This document shows, one piece after another, positions 8,798 to 17,593 of a stretch of DNA of 37,745 bases. The translations under genes were made by a program, and so were the position numbers. The DNA comes from Deltaproteobacteria bacterium (GTDB lineage: Bacteria; Desulfobacterota; Syntrophia; Syntrophales; UBA5619): the NCBI GenBank assembly GCA_016935075.1, contig JAFGRP010000202.1:1-37745 (forward strand), written 5' to 3'. The notes under the pieces are model-generated. The model was given only the letters and a program-made list of their open reading frames with translations. It was not told the DNA's origin and ran no database searches. Positions within the stretch are counted from its first letter, which is position 1, and the number at the start of each line of letters is the position of its first letter.

Positions 8798-9859
8798 ATG
8801 TGGTTCATTCGGCCATCCCGGTGGTGGGATTGGATCCAGGTGGAGGTTAGTTCACAGTGCCCTGCGGCCTGCATCTATTGCCCGACGACCCTGTTCCGGA
8901 AATGGGGCAGCAACCTGCTGATGTCCATGGAAACCTACCACAGGCTCTTGCCGGCTTTTTCACGGGCTCGCATGGTCTTCCTGCAGGGCTGGGGAGAGCC
9001 GTTCATGAACCCGAACTTCTTCGAGATGGTCCGGCAGGCGAAAGCGGCCGGATGCCAGGTGGGGACGACAACCAATGGGATGTTGCTGGACGCGGACAAA
9101 CTGACCGGACTGGTGCACAGCGGCGTGGACATCGTCGCTTTCTCCCTGGCAGGTTGCAGCGAAACGAACGATGTCATTCGCAAGGGGACAAGCCTGGTGC
9201 GAGTGCTCGAGGCCGTCCGGCAGTTGAAACGGATCAAGGAGAACGAAGGAACCACTTGCCCGGACATTCACATCGCTTACATGCTGTTGCGGTCCGGCCT
9301 GGATGAAATCGAACAGTTACCCTCTCTGCTGGCGGGTTCGGGCGTCTCCCAGGCGGTGGTCACCACCCTGGACTTCGTGCCCATACCCGCGCTGGACAGG
9401 GAGGCGCTGATTCCATCCAGCCAGGACGAATATGCGAGCCTGCGCGCGCGTATGGATCGACTGGCGGCATCCGGAAGGCAATCGGGCCTGGATATCCGCT
9501 GCCAGTTGGTCGCTTTCCAGATCGGCGACGACATCTCCGTGCCCGCCGGACTGGACATTGCCGCTTATCTCCCCGTCCAACAGCCTGTCTGTACCGAGAA
9601 CATCCAGCGGGCCGCGTTCATCTCTGCCGGTGGAAATGTATCCCCCTGCGTCTTCAAGCATTTACCCGTCGCATCGCCCGCTGCGGTTGCAGCGCTGATG
9701 GGGAGACCCTACCAGCCGCTGATCTTCGGAAATATCCACGACCGGCCCCTGGAAGACATCTGGAGATCGAAGGACTACCGGGCATTCCGCCGTTCGCATC
9801 ACAGCGGCAATCTGCCGGCGCCCTGCCGGGGATGCTTGAAACCGATGGTGATCTCTTGA
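8798..9859 (+). CDS. Radical SAM protein with SPASM-like C-terminal domain
   Basis: A 353-residue iron-sulfur enzyme. The radical SAM cluster motif CX3CX2C is at C21, C25, C28 (CPAACIYC), in a TIM-barrel-like core that also has the GWGEPFMNP (GGE-type) SAM-binding segment. The C-terminal third has extra Cys residues (CTENIQRAAF, SPCVFKH, CRGC) in the SPASM/twitch pattern, which binds auxiliary Fe-S clusters. Family members modify peptides or act as sulfatase-maturing, heme or cofactor enzymes; the substrate is unknown. Translation starts 3 bases after otsB with GGGGAGGTGATAT as binding site, so it is tightly coupled to the trehalose genes. No small precursor-peptide gene is visible nearby. 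Its presence in a trehalose operon is unusual. Confidence 0.85.
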   Translation: MWFIRPSRWWDWIQVEVSSQCPAACIYCPTTLFRKWGSNLLMSMETYHRLLPAFSRARMVFLQGWGEPFMNPNFFEMVRQAKAAGCQVGTTTNGMLLDADKLTGLVHSGVDIVAFSLAGCSETNDVIRKGTSLVRVLEAVRQLKRIKENEGTTCPDIHIAYMLLRSGLDEIEQLPSLLAGSGVSQAVVTTLDFVPIPALDREALIPSSQDEYASLRARMDRLAASGRQSGLDIRCQLVAFQIGDDISVPAGLDIAAYLPVQQPVCTENIQRAAFISAGGNVSPCVFKHLPVASPAAVAALMGRPYQPLIFGNIHDRPLEDIWRSKDYRAFRRSHHSGNLPAPCRGCLKPMVIS

Positions 9860-9969
9860 GCGCTCCCGATGATGCCGTCAGCCTTTTTCCCCTGTGATCC
9901 CTGATCCGAACACCGGGAAGACTGCCGAACCAACGGAATGATTTCTGAAACGTGTCGGCCAAGTACCCC

Positions 9970-10010
9970 TCAAACAGAAAGAGGGCTAACCGATGACTCA
10001 GTTAACCCCC
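9970..10010 (-). terminator. Intrinsic terminator after tRNA-Leu
   Basis: Minus strand: GGGTTAAC (10008-10001) pairs with GTTAGCCC (9990-9983), with one G-U pair, then TCTTTCTGTTT. It ends the tpiA-secG-tRNA-Leu transcript. On the plus strand the same stem has a C-A mismatch, so it is a poorer terminator for the trehalose operon, though it may serve both. Confidence 0.7.
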
Positions 10011-10022
10011 TGTTTTCCTTAA

Positions 10023-10109
10023 TGGTGCCGAAGCCGGGACTTGAACCCGGACGGATGTTGTCCACTACCCCCTCAAGATAGCGTGTCTACCAAATTCCAC
10101 CACTTCGGC
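10023..10109 (-). tRNA. tRNA-Leu (anticodon GAG)
   Basis: 87 bases including an encoded CCA end (10025-10023). The acceptor stem GCCGAAG pairs with CTTCGGC, the D arm contains TGGTAGAC, and the anticodon stem CTATC/GGTAG encloses the loop TTGAGGG, giving GAG. A long variable arm follows, as expected for a class II tRNA, then the T arm GGGTTCAAGTCCC. It lies downstream of secG on the same strand and is probably processed from the same transcript. Confidence 0.97.
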
Positions 10110-10228
10110 ATTCCCGTCCGACCCGTCATCGCCGCTTTGCGACACCCTGCCGACGTTTTCGGGAACTTACCCGTTTCAAATTGCTTTGTCAATATCAAAA
10201 AAGCGCCGGGCCTTTGCGCACATACAGC

Positions 10229-10654
10229 CTACTTCGCCGTCTGCGGAGCGGCCGGGCTCGGCACCGGAACCCTTTTCTGTGGGATCTGCACCGGAACCGT
10301 CTGCTTCGGTGTCTGCCCCGGACCCGTTTGCTGTGGAATCTGCACCGGCACCGTTTGTGTCGCCAACGGCGCGGGTGCCGTCGGCTGTGCGACCGGTTTT
10401 TCGGCGCCTTCCATCAGCGAGCTGCCCCTGTGGGAAACCGAATAGGAAAGACTCAGCGAGGTCAGCATGAAGATGACGGCAACCGCGGTCGTCATCTTTC
10501 CCAAAAAGGTTCCCGGACCGCTGCTTCCGAAGATGGTCTGGCTGGACCCTCCGAAGACCGCGCCTATGTTCGCACCCTTCCCCGCCTGCAAGAGCACGAC
10601 AAGGATCAGAACGATACATGCGACGATATGCACAATGGTTATCAGAATCTGCAC
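10229..10654 (-). CDS. secG: Preprotein translocase subunit SecG
   Basis: SecG is the small accessory subunit of the SecYEG protein-export channel in the inner membrane. The protein starts at GTG 10654 (GAGAGG upstream, 9-base spacing), 4 bases after the tpiA stop. The two expected hydrophobic helices are at about residues 4-23 and 54-71, joined by the family loop (LLQAGKGANIGAVFGGSSQT and FGSSGPGTFL). The usual length is 70-110 residues; here it is 141 because of a Pro/Gln-rich tail with three copies of a nine-residue unit. The upstream 25 codons of the open frame (to 10729) belong to the tpiA region and were excluded. The tpiA-secG-tRNA-Leu order is a common bacterial arrangement. Confidence 0.95.
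   Translation of the reverse strand: MQILITIVHIVACIVLILVVLLQAGKGANIGAVFGGSSQTIFGSSGPGTFLGKMTTAVAVIFMLTSLSLSYSVSHRGSSLMEGAEKPVAQPTAPAPLATQTVPVQIPQQTGPGQTPKQTVPVQIPQKRVPVPSPAAPQTAK
10277..10357 (-). repeat. secG: 27-bp coding repeat in the SecG tail, three copies
   Basis: Residues 100-126 of SecG read as three nine-residue units: QTVPVQIPQ, QTGPGQTPK, QTVPVQIPQ. At DNA level the units remain clearly related. It looks like a slippage-type expansion that encodes an unstructured tail. Confidence 0.7.
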
Positions 10655-10658
10655 TTTT

Positions 10659-11426
10659 TCATACCTCTCGAATGGTTTGATATCCGACAAGCTGGACGAA
10701 AGAAGCAACGTCCAGGCTGGCTCCTCCAACCAGCGCCCCGTTGATGTCCGGCTGGCGCATCAGATCGACGATATTTTTCGGTGTAACGCTCCCCCCGTAG
10801 AGAATGGCTGTTTCCGTCGCCCGCTCAATTCCATACCGGCCGGCAATCCATTCCCGGATGAGCCGATGCGCCTCTTGGGCCTGGGCCGGTGCGGCCGTCC
10901 TGCCGGTGCCGATTGCCCAGACCGGCTCATAGGCAACCAGGAGGCGGCTTATATCACCGGCGGTTAAATTATTCAACCCTTCTTTTAACTGCCGTTCGAC
11001 AACGTTTTGCATCCGGCCCTCTTCCCGTTCCTGCAGCGTTTCCCCAATGCAGAAGATCGGCTTCAGGCCCGCTGAAAGGGCGGCCCGGAGCTTCCGGTGG
11101 ATGCGCTCATCTCCTTCGCCGAAGAGGGTGCGCCGCTCCGAGTGGCCGATGATCACATACGTGCAACCGGCTTCGCGGATCATATCTCCGGAGATCTCCC
11201 CGGTGAAGGCCCCTTTCTCCGCTTCATGGAGGTTCTGGGCGGCCAGACAGACCGGCGACCCCCGGAGAATCTCTGTCACCGCCCGGAGCGCCGTGAAGGG
11301 CGGGGCGATGATCACCTCCGGTTCCGGCGGGGCGGCAAGGGCGTTCCGGAGGCGCGAGGCAAAATCGATCGCCTCGGCGACCGTTTTGTTCATCTTCCAG
11401 TTTCCTGCAATGACCGGACGGACCAT
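10659..11426 (-). CDS. tpiA: Triosephosphate isomerase
   Basis: Interconverts dihydroxyacetone phosphate and glyceraldehyde 3-phosphate in glycolysis and gluconeogenesis, in the cytoplasm. All catalytic residues are present: K11 in GNWKMN, H95 in IIGHSERR and E167 in AYEPVWAIGTG, with the phosphate-binding ILYGGSV near residue 233. At 255 residues it is the normal length. ATG 11426 follows TTTGGAGGATGG; a start five codons upstream would bury this binding site. It is the first gene of the transcript from the promoter at 11456-11484 and is followed at once by secG. Confidence 0.98.
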   Translation of the reverse strand: MVRPVIAGNWKMNKTVAEAIDFASRLRNALAAPPEPEVIIAPPFTALRAVTEILRGSPVCLAAQNLHEAEKGAFTGEISGDMIREAGCTYVIIGHSERRTLFGEGDERIHRKLRAALSAGLKPIFCIGETLQEREEGRMQNVVERQLKEGLNNLTAGDISRLLVAYEPVWAIGTGRTAAPAQAQEAHRLIREWIAGRYGIERATETAILYGGSVTPKNIVDLMRQPDINGALVGGASLDVASFVQLVGYQTIREV

Positions 11427-11455
11427 TTTTCCATCCTCCAAATGAATGTGCCAAG

Positions 11456-11484
11456 ATCATAGCCAGCCGGCCGATATTCGTCAA
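11456..11484 (-). promoter_or_regulatory. Sigma-70-type promoter for tpiA-secG-tRNA-Leu
   Basis: TTGACG (11484-11479), 17 bases, TATGAT (11461-11456), about 30 bases ahead of the tpiA start. This is a near-consensus housekeeping promoter. Confidence 0.8.
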
Positions 11485-11565
11485 TGCTTTTTATTTTGAG
11501 TGGTGATTTTGACCGAGTGATGATTTTAAATTGCAATATTTGTTCATCCGCATTATTCTGAAGTC

Positions 11566-14500
11566 ATGGATACCAAGGAAAAGACCCGGTCCTTGACGGC
11601 CCTGGAAATCAATCTTGAAAGAACCAGGGCGGTTGTGGATATCCCTGAAAAATACAGGATACTTCTCAAAGTCGTCAAGAACCATTATGGGGTGTCGAAG
11701 CGAACGGAAGAAATGCTCGTCGAGCTTCATCACCCGTTTGTGAACTGGGAGTATCTGCTGATACAGCTCAAAGGCCTTTCCATAGGCGATTTTTATGATT
11801 TCAATACCCATGAAGATGGTTTATCCGCACTGAAATGCTTTGCAGATATTTATCTGACCGTTATCTCTGCAGCCGGCGACGAAGAGGTTCAAGACAACGC
11901 CGTCCGTTATTGCTTCGAATATCTCCATACCGTTCTTTCCGGCAGCGGCAACCTTATGGAGAGAAACACGGCCCTGTTTTCACCCGTTTTCCGGTCGCTT
12001 ACCGATCTGTCGCGGACGCAGAGTCATTTGTTCAAGAAATCGTCAAGCTATATGAAGGCCTTCGCCAGATTGATGATGGAGAATCATGTCGGACTGGATC
12101 CGGGTGAGGTCAACCGGCTCCTCTTTTCCGCCTTCCAATCGACGTATCGGTACTGGCTGACGCAACCCGATCCTTCCCAATGGTTTTCCACGGATGACGA
12201 AGACATGGAAGATCGCGACGCCTATCGCGAGTTGATCTCACCTCTTTCCCACGAGCATATCCGCATGCTGCTCTCCCGGCTTAAAGACCCTGATTTACAT
12301 GCGGCAACCGCTGCGTATCCGTTTGCACCGTACCTGGATATGCCCGACCATGCGCAGATCGCAAACGGTTATCTTGTGATTGCCGACACGCTTGAAAAGT
12401 CAAGCGCCTTTGAGGGACGCCGTTATCTCGTAAAACTGAATTTTCTCTTCAATGTGATGGGTGTCGCCGGGCTGTCGGATATCCACAACGCAGGCCTGGT
12501 CGAGATCAATCGCTGCCTGGGAAGAGCGTTGAAAGAAGAAAGCGATCAGCATATCCATGATTTTGTGCGAAAGATCTTCCGTTTATTGAAAAAACCGGCC
12601 TCACAGAATCAATACCGGAGTTCGATCCTTGATTGCATCACCACACTGGCCAAAGAAATCTTTGAATGGAATCGTCATCCCCTGGTGGACACCTTCATCG
12701 AAGAGCTTGTGAACTTCGGTTTTCAGCATCCCGATGTGAAGGGATCGACCACCGAATGGCAGATCCAGGTGAACCCGGCCCATATTCAAAACATCCGTTC
12801 CTGGCTGGAGATTATTTCCCGAAAACCGAGATGGACCAAGAAACTTCTCTCGGCCCTGATCATCAATCTGAAACTGAAAGGGGTTTTCGTTCGGGATACG
12901 GATCTTCTCCAGAAGGATATTTCCCGGCTTCTGAATGCCGATATCCTTCCCGCGTACAACCTGCTGAAGCAGCTTCTAAGGATCTTTCCGATCTATTTCA
13001 CTGAGATCGGCGCCGAAGGGGAGCTCCGGTCGATCTCCACGGCGGTGGATGAACTCTCCGCCAGAAACGACAGGCTTATCTATTTTCTGAGGAAGCAGTC
13101 TCACGTTGAAAGCAACAGCCGCCTGGTCCCTTTTATCGAAGATATTTTTCGTTACTGGAACTCGGGCGAGAAGAGGTCCCTGAAGGAACACCTGCCCGGA
13201 GAGGTTTACAGAGAGGTTCGGGCCTCGGGTGAATATTTCGAAGGCCTCCACATCATTTTCGGCAACCTGTTTCGGAAGATCCATGGCGACGTACCGAAAC
13301 TGCTTGAATGGGACCGCGAGAAAATATCAAAGGAGATCCAGGGGATCACCGGCGTCAGCGAGAGAGAAAAAGAACGCGCCGCACTGATGATCCGGTTCTA
13401 TCAGCTCCTCTACAACAAGTATTTCCATCAGCATATGGATATCCTCAAAGACCTTGAAATGTCCTGTCTGCTGGATCTGCGCAAAATTCATTCTCTCAAG
13501 CGCTCACTTCAAAAAAAGGATTATTACAAAAGCCTGACCCTCGTTCTGGCGATGCTCACCGTTCTGAAGGAGAAGATCCTTTCATCCCGAAAGACAGACT
13601 ATTTTGAAAATATTTATTATAAACGGCATATTGCCGCCGGAATCCCGTCCATGTACGGAACCTATCGAGAAGAAAAATTTGAAGCCATGGGGCTCACGTT
13701 TCGTCTGGAAAGCTTTGCCACGATTCTTTTTGAAAGATTGATAGAGTCTTTGAACCTCAAGTTCATCACCAAAAGCACCCTGATGCAAATCCACGAATAT
13801 CTCTGGCTCTACATCAAGGCGCTCGAACTGGAAGGCCTGGCCACGGAAGGGCTTGTCGCCAAGCTGAGATTCATCACGAGCGCCCTGCAGATCCGCCGGT
13901 TTTCCATCGATCAATATATCGACATCTTCCAGTTCATCGCCAAAGGCATTCAGGATATCACCCGCGATTACTATATCAATGCCCATAGCTCCAACCTGCC
14001 TGTCATTATCGGCCAACTGATCGACGGTGACGGGGACATGATGCCGCATCGTGTCTCCGAATATGATTCCGCACCGTGTCCCCACAATCAAACCATAACG
14101 CCGAAGGACCAGAAGGCCTTTTATCAATACTCGGAAAGCTTTGTCCGTTCCATCATCGCCTCCGCCTTCGGCCTGCAGGTCCTGGATAATTTCGTGAACG
14201 CCATCATCCGGACGCTGAGCGCAGAGCTTGAAAAATTCAAGGACAATAAAAATATTCTCAATCTGGTCATGGCCTATATCCCGGAACTGGCCATCTCGAC
14301 CCTTCATAAAAAAAACAGGGACGCCGACAACCAGATCCTCATCGGTAACAAGGCCTATTTGTTAAAGGAACTGATCTCATTCCATCTCCCCGTGCCGCCG
14401 GGCTTCATCATCACCACGGAGGTGTTCCGGGGCTATGAAGGCGTCATGGGGTATAAACATATTTACCAGGATCTGAAACAGAGGATTTTCAAAGAGATCA

Positions 14501-15822
14501 AAGAACTTGAACGGGTGACCAGAAAAATGTTCGGCAATCCCCGGAACCCCCTGCTGATTTCCGTGAGAAGCGGCGCAACGATTTCACTCCCCGGGATGAT
14601 GTGCTCCTTTCTCAATGTGGGGATCAATGAAACGATCGTTGAGGGGCTTGCCCGAAAGGAGGGGCACCAGTGGGCGGCGTGGGATTCTTACCGGCGGTTC
14701 CTTCAGACCTGGGCAATGTTTCAGGGGATTGATAGAAACGTCTTCGATGAAATCATGAAAAGCTTCAAGAGCCGTTATGCGGTTGCGAAAAAATTCCAGT
14801 TCAACCCGGAGCAGATGAAACAACTCGCCCTTTCCTATAAAGAGGCGATCGTCCAGCGGGGCATCCGGATCCTGGACAATCCCTACCAGCAACTGGAGCA
14901 CGCCATCCAGGACGTTTTTGCCTCCTGGCATTCCGAACAGGCGCGGATCTACCGCCATCAAATGCATCTTTCCGACGAATGGGGCACGGCCGTAATCGTC
15001 CAGGCCATGGTGTTCGGCAACCTGAATGAACAATCGGGATCCGGGGTGATCTTCACGCGGGATCCCAAGGGCTCCTCCCAGGATGTATCCATCAACGGGG
15101 ATTTCATTTTCTGCGTTCAGGGGGAAGATATCGTCTCCGGTCTCGTGGAGACGTTCCCCATTTCGGAAAAACAGAGGCTCTCGGAAAAAAGGGATTCCCC
15201 GATCTCTCTTGAAACAAAATTCCCCGAAATCTACAACGAACTGGTCCGGATCGCGGAATTTCTGATCTATGAAAAGGGATTCAGCCAACAAGAGATCGAG
15301 TTCACCTTTGAGAACGCCACGAAAAAAGGGCTCTACATCCTCCAGACGCGCGACATGGTTCAGCGGGAAACCGACAAGGTCAGAACCTTTGTCGGAGGCG
15401 GCGATCTGGAACGGTCCTTCCTCGGCATGGGTATCGGTATCAGCGGCGGCGCCCTGACCGGAAGGGTGGTTTATTCCGAAGAGGAAATCGAACATTTCAG
15501 GGAGAAGGAGCCCCAAACCTCCCTGATCCTGATCCGTCCCGATACGGTTCCCGACGATGTCGGCATTCTTCTGAAGGCCGACGGCATTCTGACCGCGAGA
15601 GGCGGCGGCACGTCCCATGCGGCGGTCACGATTCCCCAGCTGAATAAAGTCGGCGTGGTGGGTTTCAGCAAGCTTCACGTCTATGAATCGGAAGGGTATA
15701 GCAAGGTCGACGGGAAAACCCTGCAAAGCGGAGATTTTATCAGTATCGACGGCTGGAGCGGAGCCGTCTATGCGGGAAGGCATAAAATCGGCGCCGATGA
15801 ATCCTGTAAAATCATTCTGTGA
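11566..15822 (+). CDS. Giant PEP synthase/PPDK-like phosphotransfer protein lacking the PEP barrel
   Basis: 1418 residues. Residues 1 to about 915 are mostly helical, rich in Leu, Lys and Glu, with no motif I recognise. From about 926 an ATP-grasp domain of the PEP synthase/PPDK family begins (GNKAYLLKEL, then PPGFIITTEVFRGYEG; SVRSGATISLPGMM near 998; GVIFTRDPKG near 1160; EIEFTFE and LYILQTRD near 1255). The C-terminus is the swivelling phosphohistidine domain, with GGGTSHAAV placing the phospho-acceptor at H1351. Known relatives move the beta-phosphate of ATP to this His and then to an acceptor bound by a third domain. The C-terminal PEP/pyruvate barrel of PPDK and PEP synthase is absent, so acceptor binding probably resides in the N-terminal half. 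Pyruvate, glucan, a drug or a protein are all possible acceptors. ATG 11566 lacks a clear binding site. It is divergent from tpiA and monocistronic. Confidence 0.8.
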   Translation: MDTKEKTRSLTALEINLERTRAVVDIPEKYRILLKVVKNHYGVSKRTEEMLVELHHPFVNWEYLLIQLKGLSIGDFYDFNTHEDGLSALKCFADIYLTVISAAGDEEVQDNAVRYCFEYLHTVLSGSGNLMERNTALFSPVFRSLTDLSRTQSHLFKKSSSYMKAFARLMMENHVGLDPGEVNRLLFSAFQSTYRYWLTQPDPSQWFSTDDEDMEDRDAYRELISPLSHEHIRMLLSRLKDPDLHAATAAYPFAPYLDMPDHAQIANGYLVIADTLEKSSAFEGRRYLVKLNFLFNVMGVAGLSDIHNAGLVEINRCLGRALKEESDQHIHDFVRKIFRLLKKPASQNQYRSSILDCITTLAKEIFEWNRHPLVDTFIEELVNFGFQHPDVKGSTTEWQIQVNPAHIQNIRSWLEIISRKPRWTKKLLSALIINLKLKGVFVRDTDLLQKDISRLLNADILPAYNLLKQLLRIFPIYFTEIGAEGELRSISTAVDELSARNDRLIYFLRKQSHVESNSRLVPFIEDIFRYWNSGEKRSLKEHLPGEVYREVRASGEYFEGLHIIFGNLFRKIHGDVPKLLEWDREKISKEIQGITGVSEREKERAALMIRFYQLLYNKYFHQHMDILKDLEMSCLLDLRKIHSLKRSLQKKDYYKSLTLVLAMLTVLKEKILSSRKTDYFENIYYKRHIAAGIPSMYGTYREEKFEAMGLTFRLESFATILFERLIESLNLKFITKSTLMQIHEYLWLYIKALELEGLATEGLVAKLRFITSALQIRRFSIDQYIDIFQFIAKGIQDITRDYYINAHSSNLPVIIGQLIDGDGDMMPHRVSEYDSAPCPHNQTITPKDQKAFYQYSESFVRSIIASAFGLQVLDNFVNAIIRTLSAELEKFKDNKNILNLVMAYIPELAISTLHKKNRDADNQILIGNKAYLLKELISFHLPVPPGFIITTEVFRGYEGVMGYKHIYQDLKQRIFKEIKELERVTRKMFGNPRNPLLISVRSGATISLPGMMCSFLNVGINETIVEGLARKEGHQWAAWDSYRRFLQTWAMFQGIDRNVFDEIMKSFKSRYAVAKKFQFNPEQMKQLALSYKEAIVQRGIRILDNPYQQLEHAIQDVFASWHSEQARIYRHQMHLSDEWGTAVIVQAMVFGNLNEQSGSGVIFTRDPKGSSQDVSINGDFIFCVQGEDIVSGLVETFPISEKQRLSEKRDSPISLETKFPEIYNELVRIAEFLIYEKGFSQQEIEFTFENATKKGLYILQTRDMVQRETDKVRTFVGGGDLERSFLGMGIGISGGALTGRVVYSEEEIEHFREKEPQTSLILIRPDTVPDDVGILLKADGILTARGGGTSHAAVTIPQLNKVGVVGFSKLHVYESEGYSKVDGKTLQSGDFISIDGWSGAVYAGRHKIGADESCKIIL

Positions 15823-16007
15823 GCACTATGGACATCGTCCCAACGGTTGTCCGTTTTCTTGGGATAGAGAAACCTGCCGGCTCGATGGGGAAGGAGATCT
15901 TCGGGAACCCGCGCCATCCCTATACGGCGGCCCTCATGAAGGCGATCCCGTATCCCGACGGGGAAGCGGGGAGAAAAAAAAGAAACAAACGAATCAAATC
16001 AGGCTGA
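15819..16007 (+). pseudogene. Chimeric gene scrap: sulfatase-like and oligopeptide-ABC-like ends
   Basis: A 62-codon frame that overlaps the previous stop as GTGA. The first part (DIVPTVVRFLGIEKP, then MGKEIF) looks like the C-terminal region of alkaline-phosphatase/sulfatase-type proteins. The next part (NPRHPYTAALMKAIPYPD) matches the C-terminal tail of oligopeptide/dipeptide ABC ATPases (oligo_HPY type). The end is a Lys/Arg run. Two unrelated gene ends joined in one short frame point to a recombination scar, not a functional protein. It lies exactly at the change from moderate-GC to GC-rich DNA. Confidence 0.5.
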
Positions 16008-16011
16008 AATC

Positions 16012-17481
16012 ATGAAAGCGATAAAACGGGACCCCTCCCTGACGAGGAGTTACCGGCACGAGTGGCTGCACAACGAGCAGATCTTCCCGCCGCTGCTTCG
16101 GTACAACATGGCACACGTCCTCATGCTCGCCGACAAGGGCGTGATCCCGACCGGTGCAAGCCGGCGCCTGCTGCGCGCGCTGCAGTCTCTGGCGCGGTCG
16201 GGTTTCGCTTCAATGCATTATGAACCCGCACTGGACGGGCTCCAGCCGAATATCGAGGCCGCTCTCACGCGCCGCCTCGGGCCCGACGACGCGGGATGGC
16301 TGAACACCGGCCGCGCGCGCCAGGAATGCGAGTTCGTTGCCCGGCAGATCGCGGTGCGCGACGGGCTGCTCGATGTAGCGGAACGGACCGTGGTTCTGCG
16401 CGCCGCGCTTGAAGCCCTGGCGCAACGCACCGTGCATGACACGATGCCTTACTACACTTGGGCGCAGCAGGCGGAACCCGTTACCTTGGGCTACTACCTG
16501 ACCGCGGCGGCCGAGGCCTTCGCCGAGGATGGCAACCGGCTGCGCGCCGCCTACCGCTCGATCAACCGCTCCCGTGCCAGCTGCGGGCAGGTGGCGCCGC
16601 CACCCCTACCGATCGACCGCGGGCGGGTGGGCCGCTGGCTCGGCTTCCAGGGCAGCATGGCCAATTCCCTCTACGCCTACTCCTCGCTGGATGCGGAACT
16701 CGAGGTGCTGTCGGCGCTCTCGCTGCTTGGCGCAAATTTGGCCCGTTTTGCGGAGAATGTTTACGTGTGGTGTTCCGCCGAGTTCGGCTTCATGGCGTTC
16801 GGCGATGCGTTTTCCGGCACCAGCTACGCGATGCCGCAGAAGAAGAATCCCTATGCCCTGCGCCAGGTGCGCCCCGTTGCTGCGCGAATCGCTGCGGCAT
16901 GGAGCGAAGTCATGGCGCTGTTTTCGGGCGGCCTGCCGATGGTCGGCAACGGCATCATCCATGCACCCAACCGGCTGCTCGAATGCTTTGATCAGATGAA
17001 CGACGTGCTGACGCTCCTTGCCCGCGCGCTGCCGACGCTCGAAGTGAACACGACGCGCATGCTCGCCGCCTGCGCCGATCACTGGGTGCAGGCCCCCCAA
17101 CTGGTCTTTTATTTGGTCCGTTCGCACGCGATCGCGTTCCGCCAGGCCCATCACGTCGTGCGCGCGGTAATCGACGAGGCGGTGCGCCGCGGCCTGAAGC
17201 CCACCGACGTCGATGCACGCATGGTGGAGGCGGCTGTGCTTGCGGTGACGTTGCGCCGGCTGCAAGTCGCCAAGAAGGAACTGGCGCTCGCGCTCGAACC
17301 CGATCTCGGCGTCGCGACGCGCACCGCGGGCGGACCCGCACCGCGCTCGGTGCAACGGCAACTCAGGCTGCTCGACGCGCGCCTGAAAAGGGACTCAGCC
17401 TGGTGCACGGCAGAAGCGCGCCGCCTGCAGCGCGCGGAGGCAGACCTGCAGGCAGCGGTGCACAACTCCCTGAAGCGCTGA
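16012..17481 (+). CDS. Argininosuccinate-lyase/fumarase superfamily protein with altered active site
   Basis: 489 residues, close to argininosuccinate lyase (about 460). The superfamily signature is present (GTSYAMPQKKNP near residue 275), as are the ASL-like DGLQPNIEAAL and LNTGRARQ segments in the first third. However, the GYTH-type motif reads YYTWAQQAEPVTLGYY, so the conserved His is Trp; the usual DVHMNIE reads DGLQPNIE, losing another His; and TGRSRNDQ reads TGRARQEC. The flexible-loop Ser is kept. Canonical argininosuccinate cleavage is therefore doubtful; a related C-N or C-O lyase, or a non-enzymatic role, is possible. GC content and codon choice (many GCG, CGC, CTG) are far above both neighbours, suggesting recent transfer, perhaps from a GC-rich proteobacterium. 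ATG 16012 has only a weak binding site (AGGCTGAA). No arg gene is nearby. Confidence 0.78.
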   Translation: MKAIKRDPSLTRSYRHEWLHNEQIFPPLLRYNMAHVLMLADKGVIPTGASRRLLRALQSLARSGFASMHYEPALDGLQPNIEAALTRRLGPDDAGWLNTGRARQECEFVARQIAVRDGLLDVAERTVVLRAALEALAQRTVHDTMPYYTWAQQAEPVTLGYYLTAAAEAFAEDGNRLRAAYRSINRSRASCGQVAPPPLPIDRGRVGRWLGFQGSMANSLYAYSSLDAELEVLSALSLLGANLARFAENVYVWCSAEFGFMAFGDAFSGTSYAMPQKKNPYALRQVRPVAARIAAAWSEVMALFSGGLPMVGNGIIHAPNRLLECFDQMNDVLTLLARALPTLEVNTTRMLAACADHWVQAPQLVFYLVRSHAIAFRQAHHVVRAVIDEAVRRGLKPTDVDARMVEAAVLAVTLRRLQVAKKELALALEPDLGVATRTAGGPAPRSVQRQLRLLDARLKRDSAWCTAEARRLQRAEADLQAAVHNSLKR

Positions 17482-17593
17482 GCGCGCACCGCGGGAAAGC
17501 GCATCCCCCTCCGGCGCGTTCCGGAAGCGGCGCGCGGACCCTGCAGCCGCTATCGGGCGAAAGTTCGACGTTCAGCGGAAGCGGATACGCCTT

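Noticed and set aside
14584-15783. 399-codon minus-strand frame opposite the phosphotransfer domains
   Set aside because: A shadow of the ATP-grasp and His-domain coding region; no start signal.
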